DNA of 64,000 nucleotides from Nigrospora sphaerica (lineage: Eukaryota > Ascomycota > Sordariomycetes > Amphisphaeriales > Apiosporaceae). The translations under genes and the position numbers were made by a program. Under the pieces are notes generated by a model. That model searched no databases and was not told the DNA's origin. It saw only the letters and a list, made by a program, of their open reading frames with translations. The stretch spans positions 3,472,001 through 3,536,000 of the forward strand of contig JAGVVL010000015.1 in the NCBI GenBank assembly GCA_018287875.1. Reading direction: 5' to 3'. Numbering within the stretch: the first letter of the stretch is position 1; every line of letters starts with the position of its first letter. Positions 22,760-34,323 of the stretch are shown here, one piece after another.

Positions 22760-23888
22760 TTACAAGTAACGCTCCTCGGGGTCCACTTTGCTCATCAGCT
22801 CCATGCTCTTCTCGTACATGGTGAAGACGATGCCGCCGCTCATGACGAGGCGGGCGAGGCGCGGCAGAGCGCCGCTCCAAAAGGTGAGGACACCCTCCTG
22901 CTTGAAGATGAGCGAGGCGCAGCGTAGGCTGTTGCCGTAGACCTGGCGGGCCTCGATGCTTTGCATGCGCGTCTTGACCGTATCGAGCGGCTGAGTGGCG
23001 TAGACGGTGATGGCGCCGGCGACGCCGCCGATGCCAAAGGTGCCGAGGGTGCCAAGCTTCTCGCCGGGCGCCGTGTACGACTCGGCCAGCTGCTTGAGCG
23101 ACGTGTAGCTGCCGAAGCGCACGGCGCTGTTGGCGCTCTGCCGCGCCGCCGTCGGCGCCAGGCCCTGGAAGAAGCCGCGCAGGCCGCGCTCGCGCCAGAT
23201 GATTGGGATGGCGTCAAGGAAGCCGCGCATCCGCGGCGCCGCCCGCTTGCGGTCGTCGATCAGCGTCGTCTTGATCGACTCGGTCGGTGTCACCGCCAGC
23301 AGCGACTCGGTAACGCCCGCCCCAAAGCCGGCGATGACGTTGCGCGGCCCCGAAACCTTGCCGTTCTCGTCCGCCAGGAGCCGCTTGTACTGCTCAAACG
23401 AGACGAAGCCTGGGGACGGCCCCGCCGGTCAGCGTACCGATGCGTGTTAAGGCGCTCCCCACCCGGGTCAGGGCTGGAGGCCACTTACGGATGGCGGCCT
23501 TTGCCGAGTTGCCAATGATGAGTGTCGTGCAGCCGGCGTACCACTGTTTGCCGAACGGAGGCCACGGCAGTTTCTGGCCATCGGGCAGCTTGCGGTTGAG
23601 TTGCGATCGCGTCTTGGCGACTGTTATGCTCGCGGGTCAATCGGCGGACGGGGCAGGATCAGGAGTCGCGGATAAGACATACACTCGGCCGGGTAGGTGA
23701 TGGCTGGAGTTTACAAGCATCAGCGTCGAGGCCCTCGGATTTCTTAGTGGTGAACGTTGTCACGCAACGACGACCGAAGACTCACAGATCTCAACGGCAC
23801 CGGCCAGTGCTCCCGCCAAAATGGACCGCTTGGCGCTGGGCTTCTTGGGCTTCGCGGCCACGTCGGGTTGAACCGCAGCAGACGCCAT
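22760..23888 (-). CDS. Mitochondrial tricarboxylate (citrate) carrier
   Basis: Inner-membrane carrier exchanging citrate for malate or another tricarboxylate, feeding cytosolic acetyl-CoA. Four exons, 23888-23786, 23703-23683 (21 bp), 23620-23489 and 23409-22760, give 301 aa, the normal carrier length. Splicing restores the three carrier signatures ITYPAEFAKTRSQL, VTPTESIKTTLI and TQPLDTVKTRMQ, each P-x-[DE]-x-x-[KR] at the end of an odd-numbered helix. WYAGCTTLIIGNSAKAAIRF and ANSAVRFGSYTSLKQL are the characteristic citrate-carrier text. Six transmembrane helices are expected. The 21-bp micro-exon encodes ITYPAE plus split codons at both ends. It lies tail-to-tail with the Cbp6-like gene, 278 bp apart. 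Confidence 0.95.
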
Positions 23889-26288
23889 GGTTTGCAACGA
23901 GTATCTGGGCTGACGGGGTTGGCTGGGATTGGAGGAGACGGAAGTGCCGAAAAGGTCAGTGATGGCAGGGAGTGCGCGGCTTGGGGATGTTTCTGTCGTG
24001 AGACGTAGTGGGATCCGCCAGGTCCGATATCGTCGCTGGTCGTCAACCTCCCATGCCCCAGTCAACTTTTTTTTCCCAGCCGCGGGGGGCAGATGCAGCT
24101 TCCCCTCGGGCCGATGGCGACTACGGAAAGTTGCTAAGGTCTAGCTGCAATTGCACCATTGCTGCCGTGCCCAGCGTCTGTGGTACGAAGAGCACATACA
24201 CATGTACCGCACATGTGCAAAGCAACCACAACCACACGTGGCTGACGGTTTTGGCCATACCAGCGGCTACATTAACAGACGTTGACTATATTATGCTGCC
24301 GTCGGTATGTACTTCGTATAGCCCGGGCAGCCGTGTACGTGTCTAAGCCCTACCCATCTCGAACCTGTTTATCCCCGGGGCACGCGTCTATCGCGTCAAA
24401 GGCTAAGGTGACGCAGCTGGCAATTCAGCTCTTAGTCAGCTGGCTCGCTAAGAAGCTCTTTGTGCCTGTTTTGGTATACGAGGGGATCCATTCTCGTGGC
24501 TTTGCCCGGGGGCAGGCAGCTCTGCTATAATGCATGGGCTTATGTGAGGGTGGGTGGTTGTATGACGACGTCATTGGCCGGTTCCGGCGCCTCGTCGTCG
24601 TCGTCGTCGTTGACATTGTTCTCTACAAGATCATCATTGCTGATCCTTACGCACACCACCACCATTACCACCACGATGGAAACGACGCTCCCACAACAGC
24701 GTGCGGCTAGATCCACCCTCGAAAGATGGAGGCTCCAGTCGCTGGTGTAAATCCCCTCTGCCGTCGGTCCGGCATGACAGCCACCTCGCCATTCCATTCC
24801 GTTCCGGGACCCAGACGTGCCAGACCCGTTTCGCACCCATTTATGTTTCCATGTGGCTGCTGCAGGGCCATGTCATAACGATCCGCCATTTTCTTTGGGC
24901 AGCTGTGGGGTTTCGGGCGCGCGGGCAAGCGCTTGGCCCGTCAGGCCTACAGCCGCAGCTCCAGGTAGTGGACGGACGCGCCACCAAAAAAGAAGAAGGG
25001 AAGAAAAACGACTGCCTGGAGGCATCGCGGAGCGGGATGGCTGAGAGACGGTGCGCGATACCAAGCGTCCCCTTCTTTCTCCTGGGGTCGATACGACCGA
25101 GGGGTCGGCCGACTCAGCCCCAGGTTGCTGACGCGGGCTGGCAAATGGTCCTTCTCCTTGCGGCACAGCGCGTCGGGATCGGTTACTGCAGCCATCACCA
25201 GACTTGTATGCCGGGGCACATGCAACTGAGCTGACGAGGTCGGCAATCCACCCATGGATGGCACTGCCCAGACTCTTCAGTCACGAATGTTGGAATTGTT
25301 CGGTTGGGCCTGGGCCGGCCAAAGGTGAGCGCGAATGACACTGCCAGCCGAACAACCGCAGAGTGCTCCATGCTTTGCGAGATGGGACGGATTGACGTGG
25401 CCCAGAGTGCTTTTTCGCCCGGTCACCCGCATGTGCGGGCGCATTTGCCATTTGCCGCTTCAGCGCCAGTGCCATCCGCCGTCTCTTGCTCCGCCTCGCC
25501 GTCGCTGCCGCCATCCACCCGTACATGCCACGAAGTGAAGTAAGTACCCAGCTTACAGTGCCGAGAGTACTGGCAGTGCTAACAAACAAAGGCAGTAGAT
25601 ATAGGTTAAGTCCCGGGAGTCGTCGGCCTCTGCAGGCCTCCGAGTGTCTCTGTTTGTCCTGCTTCTCACCCGGCCTTCCTGCCCGGCCACTTCTGCCAGA
25701 CGTGCACAGCCCCCCCCCCCTCTCTCTCTTCTTGACCATCGGTCTTCTGGTTGTCCCAGCCGTCCGCCTGTCTCTCTCTCTTCCTCTCTCTTCGTTTCGA
25801 GTTATACCCGCTTGGCCCCTCTGTTCGCCCCAGCCAACCGACCGGGCTCTTCCTGCATGCGTTCGGCGGGGTCGTTCCGCCGAGCCTCCGCCCATTCGCT
25901 GTTGTTTGCTGCTGCAAGGGACCCGAAGAGCCGTTAGGCCCAAAGGCCAAGTAGCTGTACCACCACCCTAGATACATTCCATACCAGAGGACACCTCCCA
26001 CGACGTGCACGCCCACGACCACGACCCCGTCGGCGTCCGCGCATCGCATCGCATCGCTGCGCATCGTCAGGCCCCCGGTCGACTCTGCCTGACGTAAACG
26101 GTTCCTGCAGACGGAGTGGCTACCAGTCCCCGTACCTTACCTACAACTATCTCTCGCCTGTGAAACGTACTTAACATTTCGCCTTCCCCTTCCCGCTTAG
26201 GTTTCTTCTCTCGCATCCATTGCCTCGCCCCACCACCACTACCCCTCGATCGATCATCCATCGTAAGGCTGCGCGCGCCGTTTCCGCC
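23889..26288. other. Long intergenic region
   Basis: 2.4 kb between divergent genes. It holds a GTC trinucleotide tract at about 24594-24610 and a strong pyrimidine-rich stretch at 25700-25800 that may be 5' leader of the gene starting at 26289. No conserved ORF is recognised. Confidence 0.45.
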
Positions 26289-28368
26289 ATGGCCGAATAT
26301 GTCGAGGCGCGCTCGCTGTCCTCGCTCAACGCTCTCGCTGCCAATCCGCCGCAATATCCCGTGAACCCGGCTGGCAAACGTCAGGATCCGTTGACGCTCT
26401 ATATCTCCCGGGTTCCTGGAACCAGAGGTGACCATTTTCCTATCCCTCCCCATGCGCGTGCACCCCCGCTGACCGGCCCCAGACGTCATCCTGTCGACAT
26501 TCAAACCCCAGATCAAGAACGTGACGAGTCAGGATGTGGCCAACTCACTGTACTACGTGCACCTCGACGCGCCCGAGGACGAGCTTCTCGTGCCTAATTC
26601 GTCGCCGCACGCTAAGGGATCCGGTCCCAGCGTGGACGGCGCCAGCATCATTCCCCGGAAGCCTGTCGCCGGCCATGCGCCGCCTGCCCAGAGCACCTAC
26701 GCTGCCTCCGTCATCGGCACCCCTGAAAACATCAGCCCGTCTCGAACCCCCAACCCCCCCGAGCAGACCGGCCACGCCGGTGCCGTCCCGGACCCCGTGT
26801 CGCTGAGACGACCCGACCAGCTGCTCGAGCCGAATGCGAATGCGGAGCCGCTCATGCGCCCACCACCACCCCCCATACATCGCAAACCCTTGGGATCGCG
26901 CACCCCGTCTGCCGCCCCCGCCGCTGCCCCGGAGCCGGCCAACAGCACAACGCAGGAACCATTATTACCTCCCGGTCACATCCTCCCGCCTCGTCCTGAT
27001 GAAATAGACGATTTGCCCGGCGCCAGCCAGGGTCCCTTCTCCCCACGGCACGGCACGCCGAACCATTCACCCGCCCACTCCAGGAACCCCAGTGCCACGC
27101 TGTCGCCCCGATTCTTTTCCTCGAGCCGTTCGCCATCTCCCAGCAAGCGCAAACCTTTCACCCCCTTCTCCCTAACCGTGATCCGTCGGGATCCAGCGTC
27201 AGGGCAGCAGTGGAACGTCGGCAAGGTGGCCTCCTTCCAGCTGGAACACCCTGAGTGGATAGCCGACGAAAAATACGTGCCTTCGCCGTCCATCAGTATC
27301 CATCTCGAGACGTCGGGGTACAACAAGTTCCGTGGCATGCCCACAACCCTCACTAGCATCGATCCCCGCGACATCAAAGGGAGCCTGGACCTTATGCGTC
27401 CCGGCGCCACCAACGCCAGCTCGCAGCCCATCAGCAGCCCGGAGCGGATAGCCAGCGCCCTGGCTGCTCTCGCCCCGCCGGCAGCCCCGGCACCCCACCA
27501 CGGCTACCACGGTTTCGAGCGCCAAGTCAAGATGGGGTACGGACCGTCGTGGACGGCTAACATCCGCGAAGCTTTCCGACGGCTCGACAGCCACCGGAAG
27601 GACGACACGCTCGCGACATCGCCGCCGCAGCGGCGCGGGCACGACCGGTCGGGCAGCGCGACATCTGTTGGCTCATTTGGTGGTGACTTTGAGGGCGGCG
27701 ACGCGCCCGTCATCACGTACCCCGGACCCGGGCTGCGGCCGCAAGGCTACGTCTTCCAGAGCCCTTGGGGAGGGCGCTGCGAGTTTCGCACGGGTAACGG
27801 CGGCCGCAGCCTGCGGTGCCGACACGTGCTGCCCAACATGGGCGGCGGGTACAACCCGCTGGTGGACGCGCCCTCGTCGCTCGGCGAGAATAGGGAGCAC
27901 GCCGCGGGCCCCAGCGGCGGCGGCGGCCACGGAGCGGCAGGCGGCGGCAACGGTGGCGGCCACGGTCAGCGGCGCAGCCGGGGCCGCAGCTTATCGGCGC
28001 GGCCGAGCCAGGGGCACGACATTTCGGAGCTGCGGTTCAACCTACCGTCGTCGGAGCTGTTCGGGGGCAAGGACGGGGTGTCGACGGAGCGGGCGCCGGA
28101 CATGGGGCGCGAGCGCATGCGTGACCGCCTCTACAACCAGATGCACAACCGGACCGAGAGCGACATCGACGACGACGAGTACTACGAGACGGGCCAGTTC
28201 GCGGACCCCACGAGCCTCGGCCGCGAAAAGGCCGGCGGCGGCAACCGCGGCAAGCGCGCCAAGATGGGCAAGCTCATCATCTCCGAGGAGGGGCTCAAGA
28301 TGCTCGACCTCGTCGTCGCCGCCAACGTCGGCATTTGGTGGAGCGTCTGGGAGAAACGGACAGACTGA
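26289..28368 (+). CDS. Conserved fungal low-complexity protein of unknown function
   Basis: Function not recognised. Two exons, 26289-26427 and 26483-28368, joined through a 55-bp intron (G|GTGACC...CCCCAG|AC), give 674 aa. The ordered parts are the N-terminus (LYISRVPGTRDVILSTFKP continuing to QDVANSLYYVHL), a central segment of about 100 residues (PFTPFSLTVIRRDPASGQQW to ISIHLETSGYNKFRG) and the extreme C-terminus (MGKLIISEEGLKMLDLVVAA, then NVGIWWSVWE). Between them lie long Pro/Ser/Ala-, Gly/His- and Arg-rich disordered stretches. The hydrophobic C-terminal helix could be a tail anchor or an interaction helix. No catalytic motif or signal peptide is seen. The pattern of short conserved islands in disorder suggests a scaffold or regulatory protein, but that is inference. 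Confidence 0.8.
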
Positions 28369-29347
28369 GCCGGCTGGGCCGGTGCGGCAGAGAAGGCAAT
28401 GCAGATGGATTTAATAGCTAACGGTGCCCCAGCAGGGGGCCGACGAACATCACAACGAAACGTATGTCCATATCGCGGGGTTGTGGCGTTCGGGGGTGCG
28501 GGGGTGGGATCTGCGTTTTGATACCAATGCGAGGCGTCGGGAGGGAAATGCATACTATGGAAATTTTAATTTTTTATGTCGTTTAGTTTCGACGAACCCC
28601 AAGCCCTTTTACGTTGCAGGGGCGGGAAAGCAAGCCCCCCCCTTCGGGAAAAGCTTCACGATATGGTCCGAGAACGGAGTTACTATGTTTGCAGGCAGCA
28701 TGGGCACCAAGCGGGACAGCGACATAGAGGAAATCGACAAACATCTTCTCTTCACTCCTCCCGCTACTTTCATCGGCTCTTCGGGGCCCGTCCTTGCTCA
28801 TCCTTCCGGTATCGCCACGGCGCCGTGTGGCTCCGGAAGAGCCGGGCCGTCCTTCTTGCTTGGTGTGAGTCGCTCTTCCGATTTTGACATTGCGTACCCC
28901 AGGGAGCCTATGACTGTGCTTTGGGCAAGGGTCGGGTCTTTTGGTTAACTGGGGGCAGTGGGACACGCACACGCACTTCTCGGCCAGCTGCATCGGCAGG
29001 GGGCGGCAGCCGGAGTCGGGATCGATGCATGTCCACACGCGCCAATCTGCATTCGGCCGGACGATCCAACCCCCCTTCGGGACGAGGACGGACGGGAGCG
29101 CTACAAGGTACCTAAGTGACGAGCAAGGGGAAGGCGGCCACGCCTCAGGGTCAAGCTCTTGGCAAAGAAAAGGAAAAAAAGGACATATAATGCGTGGTAT
29201 TATTATACTATGTCGTTTCGTCGCGTCGTTAAATCATGGGCATCCAAGAGACCACTTCGACCCTGAATCGAAGTCGTACTCGTCCCGCCCTTCCGTTCCT
29301 TGTCCCTCAAGTTACGCTTATACCCCCCCTCTCTCTCTCTCTCTCAC
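28369..29347. other. Convergent intergenic region
   Basis: About 1 kb between convergent genes, with a (CT)n tract at about 29324-29345 abutting the phosphomannose isomerase stop. No gene is seen. Confidence 0.45.
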
Positions 29348-30571
29348 TCATACGACGGCCATGTGGACCTGCAGGCCCTCGTCGCCGGCGGCGAACTCGA
29401 CGTCGACGCCGGGGGCGACGTAGAAGATGTGGCCGCGGGCGAGCTTGTGCTCGCGGCCGTCGGCCTTGAGGACGCCGGCGCCGGCCGTGGCGATGAGGAC
29501 GCCGGGGCCTTCGGTGGCGGCGAGGCGGTCGGCGGCGGCGGCGGGCAGGTCCGTCTTGAGCATGTCGAACTCGCTCATGGGGGGCGCGTAGACGACCGTG
29601 TGGCCGTTCTTGCTCTTGTCGTAGGGCCGCGCCGGCAGGTAGACGTCGTCGCGCGAGTGGGCGGCGAAGGTGAGCGTGTCGGCGAAGATGTCGGCGCTGT
29701 TGCGGTCGGCGGGCGGGCAGAAGCCGACGTTGAGCACGTTGTTGGAGCGCGCCATGCACTCGACAATGTCGCCCGCGAGGTAGGCGTGGATGCCGTCGGC
29801 GGGTATGTAGATGGCGTCGCCGGGGCCGAAGACGAGGTAGTTCATGCACAGCAGCGCCACGAGGCTGCCCGCGTCCTCGGGCCCGTACTGGTCCTGCAGC
29901 CGCGGCAGCAGGTCCAGCACGTAGGCGGCCTCGCCGAGCTCCTCGCGCGGGATCTGGCCCAGCTCCTTCTGCACGCGCTGCACCGTCGCCAGGTCCGCCT
30001 TGAGGAGCGCGCGCGTCACCTCGCGCAGCGTCTTGTCCGTCCAGGCGCCCGACTGCCCCTCGGGCACGAACGCGCGCAGCGGCGCGAGGCCGAACAGCGG
30101 CTCGATCTGGGCCAGCGGCTTGAAGCCGGCAAAGACCTCAAACTTGGACAGGGCGACGGCGATCTCGGGCTTGTGGTTGGGGTCCGTGTAGTTCTCGGGG
30201 TCCTTGGCGTGCAGCTTGGAGGCCAGGTCCTTGTTGGGGTGCAGCTGCAGCGGCAGGGCCTTGGCGATGGACAGGATCTTGGGCAGGAAGGGCAGCTGGC
30301 CGTCCATGGTGCGCACCACCTTGTCGCCGAGCAGCTCGTCCTTGTGGGCGGCGAGCACGTCCTTCAGCGGCTCGCCCGTCTCGAGCACGCGCGCCGGGAA
30401 GTCCGGGTAGTCGCCGAACCACATCTCCGAGTAGGGCTGCTTCTCGTCGATCTCGAAGTCGATGCCGGGCGTCTGCGCGCACAGCTGCGCCGCCAGCGAC
30501 GACTTGCCCTGCTTGCCCCAGGGGTAGTTGTTACAGCTGCCGCTGAGCTGGAATACTTTGGAGGGCGCCAT
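29348..30571 (-). CDS. Mannose-6-phosphate isomerase (type I)
   Basis: Zinc-dependent cytosolic isomerase (EC 5.3.1.8) interconverting fructose-6-phosphate and mannose-6-phosphate, the entry to GDP-mannose for glycosylation and cell-wall mannan. Single exon, 407 aa, ATG at 30571. Type I signatures are clear: N-terminal NNYPWGKQG, the YSEMWFGDYP segment, zinc-ligand motif LPLQLHPNKDLA (Gln and His), the downstream NHKPEIAVAL containing the Glu ligand, and the PADGIHAYLAGDIVECMARSNN region (quoted in parts: PADGIHAYLAGD, ECMARSNN) with the final His ligand and active-site Arg. The length fits the fungal family (about 410-440). It is probably essential unless mannose is supplied, as in other fungi. 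A very long open frame on the opposite strand is a GC-rich shadow. Confidence 0.96.
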   Translation of the reverse strand: MAPSKVFQLSGSCNNYPWGKQGKSSLAAQLCAQTPGIDFEIDEKQPYSEMWFGDYPDFPARVLETGEPLKDVLAAHKDELLGDKVVRTMDGQLPFLPKILSIAKALPLQLHPNKDLASKLHAKDPENYTDPNHKPEIAVALSKFEVFAGFKPLAQIEPLFGLAPLRAFVPEGQSGAWTDKTLREVTRALLKADLATVQRVQKELGQIPREELGEAAYVLDLLPRLQDQYGPEDAGSLVALLCMNYLVFGPGDAIYIPADGIHAYLAGDIVECMARSNNVLNVGFCPPADRNSADIFADTLTFAAHSRDDVYLPARPYDKSKNGHTVVYAPPMSEFDMLKTDLPAAAADRLAATEGPGVLIATAGAGVLKADGREHKLARGHIFYVAPGVDVEFAAGDEGLQVHMAVV

Positions 30572-32032
30572 GATGGTGGTGGTCGTGATAAGTGGTGGTG
30601 GTGCTGGCTTGTCTTACTTTCGCGTCCAACGAGGTTCCAAGTGAGATGGATGATCACGGTCGATCGCGAGGGACTGGGTTATGTTGGATGGGTTTGATGT
30701 AGGCAGAACACGGCACCAGGAACAAACACGGCAGGCCGGCGGTTTTCTACTTTGGTATTTGTAACCACGGAATGTAATACGTACATGGTAGCCAGCACAG
30801 ACGACCCAGTCGTTCCCTTTGTGCCACAGCTTCCGGAGCTTTTGCCCGTCGCGAGGGCGGGCATCAGCAGCAAAGGGGGAAAGAGAAAACCGCATGAAAT
30901 CATCGCTGTTGCGCGTAACAAGGGCTGCGGGATGGCGTCACGTCGTCGTAGACGTCATCTCGATCCGCATTTTCGGCCCACGGAGCGGGCACGACGAGGG
31001 CCATCCATAACAGTGGGGATGCCGTCGCTGCAGGGCCTGCAGCTGGGCGAAGGGGACATCGCCCATCGAACGACGGGCGGACCGGAAGCTCCTTTTGTGA
31101 CGATGGTCAAGTGCGCCTCGATACTCGTTCTCTCCGTAGCATCCGTCGGCACGGCACGAGTATCGTGGGTTCGTGGGTTGGGTGCCCTGGCACATGGCAG
31201 GGCTGTGTGCTTTGGATCCAGCGGTGCTATTCAAGAGACATAAACAGCCCTGCGTAGGTACGTAACTTCCAGATATAAAAAGACGCAGTCGACCTCGCCC
31301 GTGCTCGCCCGGCGCATTCGATGGGGATCCGTCCCCTGGCATCTACCGTGGGAAGCTGTCACAAGGATTGAGTTCCTGTCCCGCGTGGCTTCCTAGTGAA
31401 GTACCTGACCCCAGCCGACCTATTTCCAAAACTGCTAAGCCTCTTGGGTGCGGCTGAAGATTCGGGCGACCGCTAATGCAATGGCGTGGAGGGGCGGGCA
31501 TTTGGGCATAGGCGACTTCAGTCCGCTGAAGGCCATCTCTGTCTTTGAAGTACCCCCGGGGACTTTGCCTGTCGCTTAGAAGCCGAGGTCCCATCACCGA
31601 TTGCCCGTTGCAGCACTGAGACAATGGGAAGCCACGTTGTCGGCACTGTCTCTGCTGCATTCTCGCGACGGGCTTGACTTTTTCGCCTATACCAGCTTGA
31701 AAATACCGCCAGCCATTGACGTCACCGTCCAGTACCGGATTTGGTCCGGCGATCTATTGTTGGACAGGCTTGACGCGGCCTTCGCTCCAGTGTCTGCATC
31801 AGGAAACGTACTAGGCATTACGCGTGCAGTGGCCAGAAAAGACGGTTTTCTGGTAAATGCCCGTGGAAAAGGAGAGCTAAGGTTCCTCTTTGGCGATGAT
31901 GCGCATTTCTTAAGTGCTGAGCACCCTCGTTCTACTCGTCTTCGTCCGCCACTGAATACGACACTGTCGCTCGCTTTCACCCCCCTGGACACGCATTCAT
32001 ACCCCTGCACCACCATTTGCCCAGCATCTGCC
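30572..32032. other. Divergent intergenic region
   Basis: 1.5 kb between the phosphomannose isomerase start and the DUF3292 gene. A TATAAAA-like element occurs near 31273. The DUF3292 reading frame is open back to about 31600, but no upstream ATG or conserved text supports coding there. Confidence 0.45.
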
Positions 32033-34323
32033 ATGCCCGTCTCCGGTGACGCTGCCGATTCCCCAGGGGACACACAGGGGACGGCAATGACGGAGTTACT
32101 GCCCCTCCCGGCCGACACTTCGCCCGTGACGGATCCCGACGCGCATGAGCTCGCCCAGACGCTGGCAGACAAGCCCACGCTCTCGCACGCCCTAGCGCTC
32201 GAGGACCACGACGAGAAGGGCGTCGCCCAGCAGCAGCCGCCGCACCACGTCAACGAGGATGTCGCCGATCTTGGCTGGAACGAGCCGAAAGAACGCATTG
32301 CCGCGCCTTTGGTCGGCGGCCTGGATAATGAGGACCTCTGGCTGTTGGTTCGCCGCTTCAACAAGGTAAGTTTGACACGGCCATGCTGAACGTTGCTTTG
32401 CCGGCACGTGGCGAGCCTGCCCGACCGTCGCACCGCCGAAACTCTGACCACGGCACCAGCAAATCTACCATGTAAAGGAGACGCCCAAGGCAGCGCCCGG
32501 CAATCTGGATCTCAATATCTCCTACGACGAGGAGTTCTCCCCAGACAAGCTGCGCTCCAATGTCGAGCGCTTCTACATGGAAGTGGTTATGCGCCTGCTG
32601 GCCGCGGTCAAACACGTCGCTCGCCTGCGCTCCTGGCGGGAAAGGAGGCGCACAACCGTCTGCTGCGTGGTAAGACACATGGCCATGACTCGTATTAGGG
32701 GTTGCTGACCGAGTGCAGGCCTACTTCATTGCGTGGGCCTTCGACTGCCTGGTACCTCTGCTGTCCGTGACCCTTGTCGCCTTGATCGTGCATCCTCCCC
32801 TTCGGGGCATCCTGTTCCCGCCTGCGCCGGTGGCTCTCGTAGATGCCGTCTCAGGCGGCATCCAAAAGCCCAAGTCGGGCGTTCTGGCCAGCCATGACAG
32901 CGCCACCGGCGCCCCTGAGAACCACAAGGGCGAGGCGGTCGAGGCTGAGGCCAGCAACTTCTATAACGGCTTGACCGCGATTGTCGTTACCAGCGCTACC
33001 GGCAAGCACCCGCAGGCTGACGTTGACGACTACGGCGAAGGCCATAACGACGGACAGGAGCCACAGGATTCGGGGGCCAAGACATACTCGACTGGGGGAC
33101 ATATGGGTGATGGCCTTCCTGACCCGACCAGTGTGGCTGTGGCCGCCACCGACGCCAAGCACGTGGCCGCCGGAGGAACGCCGAGTAACGACAAGACCAA
33201 AGTGCCCGTGGAGAGCGCAATGTGGAGCAAGATGAGGCCAGTGATGCGGTGTCTCGCCGATTTGTCCGACACCTTTGAGCGCATCGCGAACGCCCTGTCG
33301 CCGACGGCGCCTTTCCCCCAGGACGTCTACCGCCTGCGTCTTGCCACCGTGGTCGTGCCCGTGCTACTGCTGTCCTCCTTTGTCACCTCCTACATGTTCA
33401 TGAAGGGCGTCACCTTTGGCGTTGGCTTCGGCTTCTTCGGCGATCCTGTCATCAAGCGTGGCCTGCAGCTGCTGAACAAGCGATTCCCCCGCTGGCAGAA
33501 GATCCTCGAGCTGCGCAACACGCTCTTGAAGGGCGTGCCGACCAACGCCCAGCTGACGCTGACCCTCCTGCGCATCGGCGAAGCGAACAAGGCCCCGCTG
33601 CCTCCGCCCCCGCGGGCCGATGGCGTGCCCGCCGACCGCCCGGCCCACTTGACGGACAACGAGCTCCGGGCCACGGGGGCCGAGCCGCCCCTGAACGCGA
33701 CCGAGGAAGAGCTGGACGCGGCCATGGCGCCCGATGCCACGACGGCGCACGAGACGGCCGGGCGGGACATTGACGAGGCCAAGACGCCCAAGCACGGGCG
33801 CAAGACGAGCAAGGTCATCGGCTTCTTCAAGGGCGTGACCAAGGGCGGCGTCAAGACGGCCATGGGCACCGACACGGTGCGGGCCAAGGCCGGGTCGAGC
33901 CACGCACGCAACCGGCTTGGCGCGGCGCCGCGGCCGGGGCCGGCCCTGCTGTCGGGGCCCGTTGACTTCCGCGCCCGCTACCACGGCCGCAAGGGCCACG
34001 TCTACCTGACGACGGCGGCGACGGTGCCCGCCGTCGCCTTCTCGGCCGACGTGACGGTCGAGACTATCGGCGCCGTCGCCCGCGAGGACCTGCACCCGCT
34101 CTGGACCCTGCCCGTCGCCGACATCCGCGAGCTCAAAAAAGTGGGCAGCTACGGCTGGAAGTACCGCCTCCTCGTCGGCTGGAGCCTCAGCCGCCCCGTC
34201 GCCGACGGCCTCGAGATCACGGACCGCCGCGGCCACGTCTACAAGGTCACGGCCATCCCGCTGCGCGACGAGCTCTTCAACCGCCTCGTCGCCATGGGCG
34301 GACAAAAATGGGAGGCTTGGTGA
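32033..34323 (+). CDS. DUF3292-family fungal membrane protein
   Basis: Membrane protein of unknown function limited to filamentous fungi. Three exons, 32033-32365, 32460-32669 and 32719-34323, all phase 0, give 715 aa. Conserved text includes LGWNEPKERIAAPLVGGLDN, the LWLLVRRFNKQIYHVKE segment made by the first splice, and PDKLRSNVERFYMEVV. Hydrophobic segments are seen at AFDCLVPLLSVTLVALIVHP (about residues 190-215), at VVVPVLLLSSFVTSYMFMKG and at VTFGVGFGFFGDP. A linker of about 130 residues between the first and second segments and another after LLRIGEANKAPLPPP are disordered. The C-terminal 150 residues read as a compact beta-rich domain (RARYHGRKGHVYLTTAATVP, later LEITDRRGHVYKVTAIPLRD), resembling a GRAM/PH-like fold. 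The role is unknown; a lipid or membrane-contact function is speculation. Confidence 0.85.

Noticed and set aside
16534..24300. Shared 13-mer ACGTTGACTATAT at about 16534 and 24279
   Set aside because: A single short match without extended similarity; could be chance or a common motif.
29300..30697. 465-codon plus-strand open frame opposite phosphomannose isomerase
   Set aside because: It mirrors a highly GC-biased real gene, has Val/Gly/Arg-rich composition, no conserved text and no fitting ATG; a shadow frame.
31601..32032. Open frame extending the DUF3292 gene upstream
   Set aside because: No in-frame ATG before 32033 and no conserved residues; more likely 5' leader.
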